From Spinacia oleracea (Eukaryota; Streptophyta; Magnoliopsida; Caryophyllales; Amaranthaceae): DNA of 64,000 bases. The stretch lies in NCBI RefSeq assembly GCF_020520425.1, contig NC_079487.1, positions 8,851,501-8,915,500 on the forward strand, in the 5' to 3' direction. Positions 22,401 through 33,664 of this stretch are shown one piece after another; the stretch's first letter is position 1; every line of letters begins with the position of its first letter. The notes below the pieces were generated by a model. It was not told the DNA's origin and made no database searches. It saw only the letters and a list, made by a program, of their open reading frames with translations. A program made the translations under genes and the position numbers.

Positions 22401-24715
22401 GTAAGTACTCTAGTTAACAATCAATTGTTGTGATATTATCCATGTTATACACAATACAGCTTGCAGCTTGCAGCTTTCTCTCACCATATGCAAACAGCAG
22501 ACACTATTAACCAAAGATCATAATTTGGAATGTGAGATCCCTCAACTTAATACTGAATTAACGGAACTCCCAACCTTTTTCAACTTCTCATTAGATTCTT
22601 CATCACCTGTGTATAAACTAATTAAGAGAAACTAATCAGTTGTCTGATCATGTAGTAGATTTCAAACCTACAAGGTATAGATGTTAGGTTCACAAATGTT
22701 TTTTGTGCTTTTGTCTTTAATTTTACACGGCGAAGGTTCATTCCCAATATAGACATATTTTGTTATCAAATTTGACAGTAAGCGGCAAATGCTTTGGAAA
22801 AGAGGAAATCTACCCTAGGCTGGCCTTTTCCAGGAAAGCATTACAAGCTTACAACTCCTAGTATATAAACACATCACACTGCTATTTCTAACATCTATTT
22901 TCAATTTTTCAGTTCAACAAATCTATAAACTGATGAACACAAGAAGCGGATACACAGTTAGATATACTCAATTATAGGCTCATAGATCAAGTCTAACTAC
23001 ACCTGAAACAAAGACAGGTAAAAGATAATGTAGAGAACAGTTCTAATGCGAAATCAATCTGCAAAGTTGTATCTAATAAAGCAATACAGCATTACAGTCC
23101 CTTCTAATACTCTCATTCTAGGTGCAACATAATACATAAATACTACGCATGTTTATCAATTATCAGTCCATACACTCATCCATATTTGTAGTTTAGTTTG
23201 GTGTCTATACATTATTGGCAAGTTATATCAACTACTATATGCATAATTTCTATAGATTTTTGAGAAAACATAATGCATCAATGATTTTTGCAGATAATGG
23301 TAGCCAGATAGTATCTTTGAGGAAATTCTCTCCAAGAGCCAAACTCAATGCAGAAGTGAATTTATAAGCTCTTACCAATTACTCCATCTTTAGTGATTTC
23401 AGTATGCCCATCAACATGTGACAACCCCACCCGTCAAAAAAAACATGTGACAACCCCAAAATGAGGTCTAAACACTCAGCTCTCAGCTGAAAATGAACAT
23501 AAAGTTTCAATTTGACAAAATTTGCATCCGACAAAATGACTGCCAACTTACTCCGTAAATATTAATATCGTAACTCAGGCTAGAGAAAGAAAGAGGAACA
23601 GAGAATTACTTTGTCTTAAGCATTACATCTAATACTATGGTCTACATTTTCCACATCTCTCCGTATTCGAGATAGCTTAGTACTTAAACAATCGATTCTC
23701 CAGACATTCACACCAAACAACCTATCAACTCAAAATCACAAACCTACTCATGAAAATTTAGCACAAAAAAGGACTCTCTTCTCAAGCCTCAACAAAAAAA
23801 CTAAGTACAATTTCTCACAAACTAATCAATCTCGGAAGTAACCATATTGAAGGACAAATCCAGCAGTCAAAAATTCCAACGTACTTCACACAACTTCACA
23901 GATCAATTCTCCGCAAAATCCACACCAAATTCAACCGATTAAATCACCAAATTAAACCTAATTAAGCAAAATTTAGCGCTGGCACACACACACATAGAGA
24001 GACTCAGGTTCTCACCGAATAAAATTGACGACGTCTCCAATCAAATAGTGAAAATCTTCACATAAATTCATCAATCTCCAAAAACAATTACACCGAAACA
24101 TAAAATTACATTTTCACACGAATTCACTACTCAATTTCGACAAAAACCAAAAGAATCACAAAATGGAATTATTTCACACAACTTCACCAATTAATTCTCC
24201 AACAAATCACATCAAAACCTAATTGATCAAAATTCAGCTCAGTGACTCACCGAGTAAACTTGCCGGCGACTCCAAGCGAGTTCACCAGAGGACAAAACAG
24301 CAGAAATCATCGCAACAAAATCTCCAGAAACCGAAGAACCACCAGCACCAGACAGATCGGAGACGATCTCAATAACTTGTCGAGCAATTTGTTCGTCATC
24401 GAAAGAGGAGAGAGAGTTGACGAGAGGAGAGATAATGAGGTGAACATGGAAGGAAAGAAGAGGAGAGAGAAAGGAAGGTTGAGAGACGGCATGAGAGAGC
24501 TGAGAGAGAGCGTAGGAGACATGGAATGTGGGAGAATTAGGGTTTGAGATCAGGTTAGTGAAGCAGAGTAAGCAGATTGAACCTCCTTCTTCTGTTTGTA
24601 AGATGAAAGAAGAACGATGACCTTGACTACATGATGGTGATGGCGAAGAGGATGATGGAAGATGAGAAGATTCTGGAATTGTAGATGGTGAATGTTCTGA
24701 GTTGCAGCTGTACAT
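16464..24715 (-). CDS. PRD1: PRD1, meiotic double-strand-break factor (9 exons)
   Basis: Orthologue of Arabidopsis PUTATIVE RECOMBINATION INITIATION DEFECT 1, a nuclear protein needed with SPO11-1/2, PRD2, PRD3, DFO and MTOPVIB for meiotic double-strand breaks, and related to animal MEI1. I recognise GHRSSFILQTEEGGSICLLC near the N-terminus, then QRDDVRLNC, LFAEAIKSPLLS, QIQVLVEENLADYIFEILRL, WLFQQE and MNHHRPAV. Proposed exons in transcript order: 24251-24715, 21504-21610, 21412-21237, 20637-20326, 20033-19070, 18979-18274, 18178-17898, 17814-17157, 16709-16464. Phases agree at all eight junctions, giving 3915 nt, 1304 codons plus stop (Arabidopsis about 1330). Eight introns: seven GT-AG, and intron 5 appears GC-AG. 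No disruption is seen, so it is likely functional. Exon ends rest on splice motifs and remembered family alignment. Confidence 0.93.
18980..19069 (-). other. PRD1: PRD1 intron 5, apparent GC-AG intron
   Basis: The donor reads GAAAT|GCAAGT and the acceptor CATCAG|GCTTGC. Only the GC donor keeps frame and family length (DEM-LADKKLV). The nearest GT, three bases on (CAA|GTCTCT), would leave the next exon out of frame. GCAAGT is the usual context of the minor GC donor class. Confidence 0.75.
21611..24250 (-). other. PRD1: PRD1 intron 1, 2.64 kb
   Basis: GTGAGTC donor after exon 1 and an AAATGCAG acceptor before exon 2. It is by far the longest intron and carries a Stowaway MITE. The rest is AT-rich with no other gene that I can support. 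A short direct repeat of catgtgacaacccca occurs at about 23416-23458. Confidence 0.8.
21893..22165. mobile_element. Stowaway MITE in PRD1 intron 1
   Basis: Ends CTCCGTCCGTCCCTTAATAC and, inverted, CTCCCTCCGTTCCTTAATAC, flanked by TA on both sides (21891-21892, 22166-22167). The TIR and TA target duplication mark a Stowaway (Tc1/mariner-type) MITE of 273 bp. Confidence 0.92.
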
Positions 24716-24794
24716 TTCTGGATTTTGGACGGGGTGGAGGAGAGAGAGAGGGAGGGAGGGGAATAGGGGATGATGTGCAAAATTCGAATTTGGG

Positions 24795-24802
24795 GCGCCA
24801 AA
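24795..24802 (-). promoter_or_regulatory. PRD1: E2F-type site in the PRD1 5' region
   Basis: TTTGGCGC, a match to the plant E2F consensus (TTTSSCGC), lies about 80 bp upstream of the ATG and about 15 bp downstream of the putative TATA box. It would fit expression around premeiotic S phase, but a single 8-mer is weak evidence. Confidence 0.4.
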
Positions 24803-24815
24803 AGCTGCATTGAGT

Positions 24816-24823
24816 TATTTATA
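24816..24823 (-). promoter_or_regulatory. PRD1: probable PRD1 TATA box
   Basis: TATAAATA on the minus strand about 100 bp upstream of the PRD1 ATG, with a GA/CT-rich 5' leader (24735-24765) in between. The spacing fits a core promoter, but no transcript start is visible. Confidence 0.5.
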
Positions 24824-25047
24824 CAAGTACGGAGTAGCATAATCCGTTTTTTTTTGGTTTTTTCTCCATTTGAATTTTCAAAGTTAAATATCTTCGATTC
24901 TACGTGCGTAAGAATTCTAAAAAGGTTAACCCAAAAAATGCAATGGAGCAAAAATTAAGAAATGGAGGGAACTCCAACATGAACGACTGGTGGAGTGGTG
25001 CACCATGTTAATAAGCCTTTGTTCGCCAATTCTTACATAGATCAAGT
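24824..25047. other. upstream region of PRD1
   Basis: Unique sequence between the PRD1 core promoter and the left end of the tandem duplication. No other feature is seen. Confidence 0.5.
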
Positions 25048-25059
25048 CTACGCTTAATT

Positions 25060-25868
25060 TGTTATAAATGAATGACCTTTTATGCTTGAATATAATGTTG
25101 ATTTTTATGACAATTTGATGTTTGAATAATGAGAAGAAATAATTAAAGAAATTAAAAACACACATAAAAATTTAAGGTGGTTCACTCTTCAATAAGCTAC
25201 ATCCCCATGGGGGAGGGTTTGGAGCTTGTATTATTCTTCAATGGAGAAAGGATTACAAAGAGGAATTCTCAAATGTGAAAAGGAGATCATTCTATGTATG
25301 CTTAGATCTAGGGTTTCAACCTCACTTGTGTTTCTCTTTCTTTTAATTCTGAACATCTCATTACATTTGGTATTTATAGTGTTAGACATCAAACCAATCT
25401 AAGGGACAAGAAAAGGCCACGTCGATTGTACCTTGCGGAGAAGAAAACAGATTACCCGCAGAGTTCGGTCGAACCTTTTAAAGGGTTCGGCCGAACCAAG
25501 GTCAGGTTCGGCCGAACTTACCCAAAGTTCGGGCGAAACCTCCAAAAACATAGCTAATGATCTCTTCAGGTTCGGCGAACCACCTAAGAGTTCGGCCGAA
25601 CTTTCAGTAGGTACGGCCGAACCTACAGCAAGTTCGGCCGAACTTCCCCTGCTGCATGACAGCTTCTCATAAAACAGTCATAACTCACTCATTTCTCATC
25701 CAAAATGAGCTTATGACCAGGCGTTGGAAAGCTATTGAGCCAAGCTTTCACCTCCAACTTGAATCAACTCAATCTAATGAGTAGATCATGAGATATGTCC
25801 ATTTGAAGTCAGACCATCCACTATAACACCCTAACATCTTTCAAGGAAGATTCGAGGCACACATAACA
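25060..25868 (-). repeat. 3' LTR of copia A copy 1
   Basis: 809 bp. A TATAAATA on the minus strand (25371-25378) is the probable LTR promoter. From about 25460 to 25655 it holds a cluster of about eight GTTCGGCCGAAC-type palindromes, some slightly diverged. Confidence 0.93.
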
Positions 25869-25958
25869 ATTCTCCACCTTGACTTGAATCCTCCATACTT
25901 CCTCATAATGTAATACCAAACTATACTCCAAACACACTCCCAACAAGGCCTTATGGGC

Positions 25959-28900
25959 TTACATCGACCATGGAGAAAGACCAACTAAGTCCACACACAA
26001 AGTGAACTTAGTTGTCGGCAAAGGCTTTGTCAACATGTCGGCGGGATTCTCCTTGGTACCAATCTTCTTCAAGAGCAATTCTTTCTTAGCTATCACATCT
26101 CGAACAAAGTTGTACTTGATGTCAATGTGCTTGGTTCTCTTGTAGAATGTGTTTTGATTCTTAGCCAAATGTATGGCACTTTGACTATCACAAAACACGG
26201 ACACCAAGCTTGAACATGGACTAAACTCTCCCACAAGACCCTTGAGCCACTTTGCTTCTTTGAATGCTTCGGTAATGGCCATAAACTCGACCTTCGTAGT
26301 TGAAAGAGCTACAACATCTTGTAGCGTTGATTTCCAACTCACGGCCGTACCACCCAAAGTAAAGACATAGCCAGAAGTAGATTTTCGGTCATCCAAATCA
26401 CCTCCATAATCCGAATCACAAAAGCCTTCAAGTCCGTTTGCATTTCTACCAAACTCAAGCCAAAAGTTTGAGGTACCCTTCAAGTACCTCAACAACCACT
26501 TCACGGCTTCCCAATGGACCTTTCCCGGTCTTGACATATACCGACTAACCATACTCACCGCATGAGCTATATCTGGTCTTGAACACACCATGGCATACAT
26601 CACACTTCCAACCGCACTAGTGTATGGAATGTGAGTCATGGACTTTTCTTCTTCCTTGGATTGAGGACTAAGCTCCTTGAGAGCTTAAAGTGAGAACTCA
26701 AAGGAGTGGAAATCGGTTTTGCATGCACCATGGAGAAGCGCTCAAGCACCTTCTCAATGTATCTCTTTTGACTAAGATACAAAACTCCCGCATTCCTATC
26801 ACGAATAATCTCCATACCAAGAATCTTCTTGGCTTCACCAAGATCTTTCATATCAAACTCACTTGCCAACAACTTATTCAAGTTGTCAATCTCAATCATA
26901 TTCTTGTAAGCCACCAACATATCATCTACATATAAGAGCAAGTAGATGAAGGAACCACTCACAAGTTCTTTGTAATAGACACAACTATCATAAGAGCTCC
27001 TTGTGAAATCATGTGCCAACATGAACGAATCAAATCGTTTATACCATTGCCTGGGAGATTGCTTCAAGCCATACAAGAACTTTAAAAGATGACACACATG
27101 ATTTTCCTTTCCTTTGTCCTCAAAACCTTCCGGTTGCTTCATGTAGGTCTCCTCCTCCAAATCCCCATGGAGGAATGCGGTCTTCACATCAAGTTGGTGT
27201 ATGTAACTCCAAGTCTTCCATAGCTACCAAGGCAAGCAACACCCTTATGGATGAGTGTTTCACAACCGAAAAAAATACTTCATGAAAGTCAACGCCTTCA
27301 ATTTGTGTGAAACCTCTTGCAACAACTCTTGCCTTGTAGACGGGACCGCCCGATTCCGGTGTACCTTCCTTCTTCTTGTACACCCACTTGCACCCAACAA
27401 TTCTTTTGCCTTTCGGGGCAATGCATAAGCTCCAAGTATTGTTCTTGTTCAAGGACTCCATTTCTTGTTCCATGGCCATCAACCACTTGCCGGCATCATT
27501 TAGAGACATTGCTTCCTTGAATGAACAAGGATCATCATTATCAGTCTCCACTTGACTTGCAACGGAGAGAGCATATTGGACATAATCACACTCCTCAATG
27601 TATCTACTTGGAGGCTTGATTGTTCTCTTTGCTCTTTCTTCGGCAATAGATTTCTTTTGAGCTTGTGGTGTCGCTTCACGAGGTCTCCTTGATGAGGGAC
27701 CATCTTCATGTGAATGCTCATCTAGCTCCACCTCCTCCTCGGTATCATGGTGTGAACCTACATCATTGCAAATAGAAAGCTCCTTTCCCGGAGTGATCAT
27801 ACAATTTTCATCAAAAAACAATATCTCTAGAAGTTATGACTCTTCTAGATTGGTTACACCATACTCTATAACCTTTAACTCCTAAACCATAGCCAACAAA
27901 AATACATTTTTTAGCTCTAGGTTCAAGTTTACCATCACTAACATGAATATAAGCCGGACAACCAAATAATCTCAAACTAGAATAATCAACGGGTTTTCCG
28001 TACCATACCACAAGAGGTGACTTGAAGTCAAGAGCCGAGTGAGGAGAGCGATTCACCAAGTAACAAGCCGTTGAAACGGCTTCCGCCCAAAAAGATTTTC
28101 CCAAATTTGCTTGTGAAAGCATACATCTTGCCCTCTCTAAGAGAGTTCTATCCATTCGCTCCGCAACCCCATTTTGTTGAGGCCTACCCGCACAAGTTCG
28201 ATGCCGCACAATTCCATGCTTGAGACAATACTTCAAGAACTTCTTCTCTACAAACTCTAGACCATTATCGGTCCTCAAGGTTTTGATCTTTTTCTCGGTC
28301 TTCTTTTCAATCATGGTCTTCCAATCATGGAACACATCAAAGATATCATCTTTATGCTTTATAAAGAACACCCAAACCTTCCTACAAAAGTCATCAATTA
28401 TAGTGAGAAAATAATTACAACCACCAATCGAAGGAACTCTAGAGGGACCCCACAAATCCGAATGGTTGTATTCAAGTATCCCTTTGGTGTTGTGTACGGC
28501 GGTTTGAAGCTAACCCTCTTGTGTTTACCAAACACACAATGCTCACAAAAGCCAAGGCTTCCAAGTTTCAAGCTTCCAAAACAACCTTGCTTGCTAAGCT
28601 CCGACATACCATGCTCCCCCATACGGCCAAGTCTCAAATGCCATAACTTGGTTTCACTATCACTCATAGTACCCGTGGAAACATTTGCCGAGCCTACCAT
28701 GGTGGATCCTTGCAATGAGTATAAGCTACCCACTTTGGCACCCTTCATCAACACAAGAGCACCTTTCACAACCTTCATTACTCCACCTTCCGCTATGCAC
28801 TTACAACCGTTAGTGTCAAGAGTGCCAAGAGAGATCAAATTCTTCTTTAGCTCCGGAACATGACGAACTTTAGTTAAGGTTCTCACAATACCATCAAATA

Positions 28901-29949
28901 TTTTGATGGCTACCGTCCCAATTCCAATCACCTTGCACGTTGCATTGTTTCCCATGGTGACATTACCTCCATTATACTCCTCATAGGAGCTAAATAGATC
29001 CTTGTTGGGGGTAATATGAAGCGAGCAACCCGAATCCAAAATCCATTTATCCTTACCCTTGATTCTTCCATGAGTGGCAACCAAAGCACCACTATCACTA
29101 TCGGTATCTACAAAGCTAGCCTCGGCGGTAGCATGAGGTTCTTTGCCCTTTCCGGACTTACCATCACCTCCCGATTGTTTCTTTTGCCACTTCCAACATT
29201 CCGAATAATGTGGCCTTTAATGTGACAATAATTGCAAGACTTGTTACGGTTAGGATTCGGTTTCTTTGACTTGGACCGACCCCTATTCTTTCCCCCATTA
29301 CCACCACTACTAGTAGAAGTCTTCTCATGATTTCTATTCCTCACAAACAAGCCATCATTGGAGTTATTTGATGATTTAGAAATTAATTGATTATCAATTA
29401 AGTCCCTTAGGGTCAAAGCATCTCTAACATCATCAATACTCAAGTCATCTCTACCATACAAGATAGTTTCACGAAAATGTTTATAGGATGGTGGTAATGA
29501 ACATAACAAGTAAATTGCAAGATCCTCATATCTAAAACAACATCAATATTTTGAAGGTCCATAACAATCGAAAAGAACTCATCTAAATGAGACTTAAGAG
29601 AATTACCTTCCTCAAGCCGAAGATCATAGAGCCTACTCTTGAGTAGTAGACGATTGGTGACACTTTTAGCCATATAAAGAGCCTCCAACTTCGACCATAG
29701 ATCATCGGCGGTTTCCTCCTTGGCAACTTCCCTCAATACTTCATTCGAGAGGCAAAGTTGTATAGCCGACAAAGCCTTCAAATCAATCTCCTCCCACTTC
29801 TCTTCCGACATGGTAGTGGGTTTCTTATCCTTCCCTTCAAGTGCCTTGTGCACACCATTTTGTATCAAAATAGCTTTCATTTTCAATTGCCAAAGGCCAA
29901 AGTTAATTGACTTATCAAACTTCTCAATATCCAACTTCATTGTCGACAT
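25959..29949 (-). pseudogene. copia A gag-pol pseudogene, copy 1
   Basis: Blocks in at least six frames. Gag 29949-29440 (DUF4219/UBN2-like, FDKSINFGLWQLKMKAIL) shifts frame near 29500. The next block (29509-29108) carries CNYCHIKGHIIR, and a frameshift falls inside this zinc knuckle. Protease ILDSGCSLH and GAG-pre-integrase LWHLRLGRMG lie in 29084-28398. Integrase is in 28455-27811 (TIIDDF, TDNGLEF, and the Glu block QQNGVAERMDRT). RT is in 27821-27189 and 27187-26636, with the active site YVDDM. RNase H is in 26639-25959 and has STTKVEF where STTEAEY is usual. It cannot be translated as one polyprotein. Confidence 0.93.
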
Positions 29950-30000
29950 GAGTATTCAATACTCCCCAAGAAATCAAACAAACAACCCAAACACAACCTT

Positions 30001-30014
30001 AGCTCTTGATACCA
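30001..30014 (-). promoter_or_regulatory. primer-binding site of copia A copy 1
   Basis: Minus strand TGGTATCAAGAGCT, two bases inside the 5' LTR: the initiator-Met tRNA primer type. Confidence 0.85.
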
Positions 30015-30016
30015 AT

Positions 30017-30819
30017 TGTTATAAATGAAGGACCTTTTAGGCTTGAATGTTGATTTTTATGACAATATGATGTTTGAATAATGAGAAGAAATAATTAAAG
30101 AAACTAAAAACACACACAAAGATTTAAGGTGGTTCACTCTTCAATGAGTTACATCCCATGGGGGAGGGTTTGGAGCTTGTATTACTCTTCAATGGAGAAA
30201 GGATTACAAAGAGGAATTCTCAAAGGTGAAAAGGAGAGAATTCTATGTATGCTTAGATCTAGGGTTTCAACCTCACTTGTGTTTCTCTCTCTTTTAATTC
30301 TGAAAATCTCATTACATTTGGTATTTATAGTGTTAGACATCAAACCAATCTAAGGGGCAAGAAAAGGCCACGTCGATTGTACCTTGCGGAGAAGAAAACA
30401 GATTACCCGCAGAGTTCGGTCGAACCTTTTAAAGGGTTCGGCCGAACCAAGGTCAGGTTTGGCCGAACTTACCCAAAGTTCGGGCGAACCTCCAAAAACA
30501 TAGCTACTGGTCTCTTCAGGTTCGGCCGAACCACCTAAGAGTTCGGCCGAACTTCCAGTAGGTTCGGCCGAACCTCCAGCAGGTTCGACCGAACTTCCCC
30601 TGCTGCATGAAAGTTTCTTGTAAAATAGTCATAACTCACTCATTTCTCATCCAAAATGAGCTTATGACCAGGCGTTGGAAAGCTATTGAGCCAATCTTTC
30701 ACCTCCAACTTGAATCAACTCAATCTAATGAGTAGATCATGAGATATGTCCATTTGAAGTCAGACCTTCCAGTATAACACCCTAACATCCTTCAAGGAAG
30801 ATTCGAGGCACACATAACA
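30017..30819 (-). repeat. 5' LTR of copia A copy 1
   Basis: 803 bp, with the same ends and the same palindrome cluster (30412-30600) as the 3' LTR. Lacks a 6 bp stretch near its outer part that the other LTR has. Confidence 0.93.
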
Positions 30820-30824
30820 TAATT

Positions 30825-31480
30825 TATTGTGAATCATGTCTAATAAAGAACGTCTAACACATTTCTTCTAATTTATTTTGGCATAGTTTTTAGGGTTATT
30901 ACAGGAAAAATATCAAATTGATGTCGTTAATAGAAGTTATGCTTAAATAATGTGATTTTACTTTAATATTCACTTTAAAAAAATGTTACTTTAATTTAAA
31001 AAATGATTACTATACCTAAAAATTGATGTTTAAAATTGCATATAAACACTAATGAACAATAAAGATCGATATATGTAAACGTGTTGTTAGAGAAAATTAT
31101 TGACTAAAGATCCACACTAATTATATTGTGGATTAGGTCCACGCAGGAATAATCTTTGTATTGAATAAGTTGGATCCATTAAATTATTCAAACAGGTAGA
31201 AATAATGGGAGTTACAAGTGTTGTATAACATGGGTGACACGATGAATCGATGATAATGGATCGACACACGGTGTGATGGCATGTTTATATGATAACATGA
31301 GAGTCATGCACCCGTGTTAGATAACACATATAATAGTTTGATCACAAACACAATTACAAGGATACCCTTAGAAATACTCGTATGGCTACATTTGACACTT
31401 CCCTTTAGACTATGAAACATGAACATCCTTCAACAACGATTTGAGACGCACATATAACAATTACAATTATAAAAGCAGAA
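30825..31480. other. no recognisable gene
   Basis: AT-rich spacer between copia A and the next MITE; nothing that I can support. Confidence 0.5.
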
Positions 31481-31911
31481 ATTTTTGTGTAAGACCGTTT
31501 AACGGTTAGACCAATTTTTTGGTACTAACTAAACTAGTGTAAAACATAACTAAAAGTAATAAAATCAAAACTAATTGAATAACAAAATAGTTAAGGTATA
31601 AAGATAAATAGTAAAATTTATGAGTCGAATAGTTATTATTTTTGAACAAACTTATTATTAACTAAAACTCATAAAATCTTAACTAATTGATCTCATTGCT
31701 TAACTAATCAGTTTCATTGTTTAACTAATTGGTTTAGTGCTTAACTAATTAGTTCGGTTACATAACTAATTGGTTTCGTTGCATAACTAATTGGTTTCGT
31801 TGCTTAACTAATTGAATTTCAGACTTAACTAATTGGTTTCAGTGATTTACTAATTAGTTGTTCCAGTGTATAAAAGTGGTCTAATCGTTAGACCGTCTTT
31901 CCTAAAAATTT
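31481..31911. mobile_element. short AAGACCG-family element, unit 1
   Basis: Left end aatttttgtgtaagaccg; right end, inverted, aaatttttaggaaagacgg, followed inwards by gttagacca / gattagaccac. Its interior is an inverted, shortened version of 12880-13100, including the cttaactaattggttt repeats. About 430 bp, no coding capacity. Confidence 0.75.
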
Positions 31912-32000
31912 GTATTGTAAAAGACATCTAAGCACCAGAAGAAAAAAAAAAAAAAAACAATTATAAAAGACATCTTCCATGGAAAGGTAATAAACTAATA

Positions 32001-32271
32001 CTACCTCTGTTCCTAAATGATCTTTACGGTTACTATTTGCACGGTAATTAAGGAATTTTGGTGAACATGTGATGGTGGGGTAACAAATGGAAAATGAGTG
32101 GCTATAAATTGTCCAACAATGTGAGTGGGTGGAAACTAATATTAAAGTATTGTGAGTGGGTAAGTTATGGTGGGCCAAATAAGAGTAAAAATGGAATAAA
32201 GTAGGAGTGTAAAGAACTTTCAGGAACGGACTAAAACGGAAAGCGTAAAGAACTTTTAGGAACGGAGGTAG
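32001..32271. mobile_element. Stowaway MITE, unit 1
   Basis: Ends CTACCTCTGTTCCTAAA and, inverted, CTACCTCCGTTCCTAAAAG, with TA on both sides (31999-32000, 32272-32273). 271 bp. Confidence 0.9.
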
Positions 32272-32273
32272 TA

Positions 32274-33664
32274 ATATGGTAGAATATTATGGAAACCGTC
32301 CAAAAGCGCTCAAGGAGGGTGAACACTTAATAGCCTGCATACAAGGAAGGATAATAACTGATTGAGTGCCTAGTTTTTGTCTCTAAATTAGATAGTTATT
32401 ACAGACCGGGGGAGGGGTTTGCAAAATACATACTCCGTAGTTAATTAGTTATATATAACAACAGGTCCGTTCTACTATTCGCAACTTCGCAAGCCTTGCT
32501 AGGTAGTTTGCTACTGCATTGGTGTTTCTTCCTTGAAATCTTCAAGTGCTCTCTACATTTCAAGATCATAGTGGTTAGTCTACCTTTGTTGTAACTGTAC
32601 TCTTGAATTTCTCTGACAGTCTCGGCACAAACTAATGCAGAGAGTGATATTGTGATATGCTAATAAATCTGAGTAGCAAATATTCTGAACTCTTAGACAG
32701 TGTCATACACTCTCTTTACCCGTGTTCACTTAGAAACTTGGCTCAAGCCGCTCAACTACTCTACTCTAAGCTGATATTTTATGTTCTGATGAATTGCAAT
32801 CTTTGAATTTTGTCAAAAGGTTACAACAAAAGATGTATATTAGTCCTCTTCTGTCAACACGAATCATGGTCACTCTTTTGTAAGTGAATACTTGAAATGT
32901 TTACGCTGCAAGGCTTGAAATGAGTGAAATCTATATTTAGAAACAAAATCATAAAACTAGAAGGTGTTCCGTGTTTGTAGAGAATGTGTGTCCTAGGTAC
33001 TTTCACGCTAGTGATCTGCTGTTGCTTCTACTCACAAACCAAACAAAAAAAAACCAAACAGAAAAATTAACAGTTTCACCGATCAAATTATGGTCAATCA
33101 TATCCTAAACTGCTACAAATCCACTAAATGAAGAAAGAAAACACATTTTAGCAAACGTGACCTATATTCATGAGGGCTCTTCACTCTTCAGTATGATGTA
33201 ACAGTACTTAGCTATACAGCAATAAAATTACTGCCTATACATGCAACAACTAACCCTGTCTCTCCAAGCTACTTTAGATGATTATCCGTGAGTAGAGTGC
33301 TTTATTGGGTCTAGTCTCATACAAAATAACTACGGGTATGTCATCTGACTTTCAATATCTAATGGGATCATGATGGCTAGTAGACCATTACAGAGGTTCA
33401 CAACCAAAAATTATGGAATCAGAAATCAGAATTTCATTACCAACAAGTCAAGAACTACTACTTATAGCAACTGAAGTACTACCTATACAAGAAGCTTCAT
33501 TTTCCATGCAGCAGCAACACTTAATATTAGCTATTCTGCTCAAACCAGAAAAGTTGAGTGTCAGGAGCAGTTTCGCATTGACTACAGCACCTCCAAGGGA
33601 ATAACCAATTACATGAGAAACAACCTACAATAAAGCTCAAATTAACACAAAACAGCAGACACAG
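32274..33664. other. no recognisable gene
   Basis: About 1.4 kb downstream of the F-box pseudogene. A 63 aa ORF (33413-33604, plus) has no recognisable domain. No transposon ends are seen. Confidence 0.5.

Larger units (their letters stand above)
25060..30819 (-). mobile_element. Ty1/copia element A, copy 1, full length but decayed
   Basis: LTRs at 25060-25868 and 30017-30819, both TGTTATAAATGA...CACATAACA, flanked by the 5 bp target duplication TAATT (25055-25059 and 30820-30824). Domain order gag-protease-integrase-RT-RNase H on the minus strand defines Ty1/copia. By eye the two LTRs differ by about 30 substitutions plus several small indels (about 4%), so the insertion is clearly older than the tandem duplication. 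Confidence 0.95.

Noticed and set aside
28327-28863. 178 aa plus-strand ORF (and its copy at 47783-48319)
   Set aside because: Antisense shadow of the copia A protease-integrase region.
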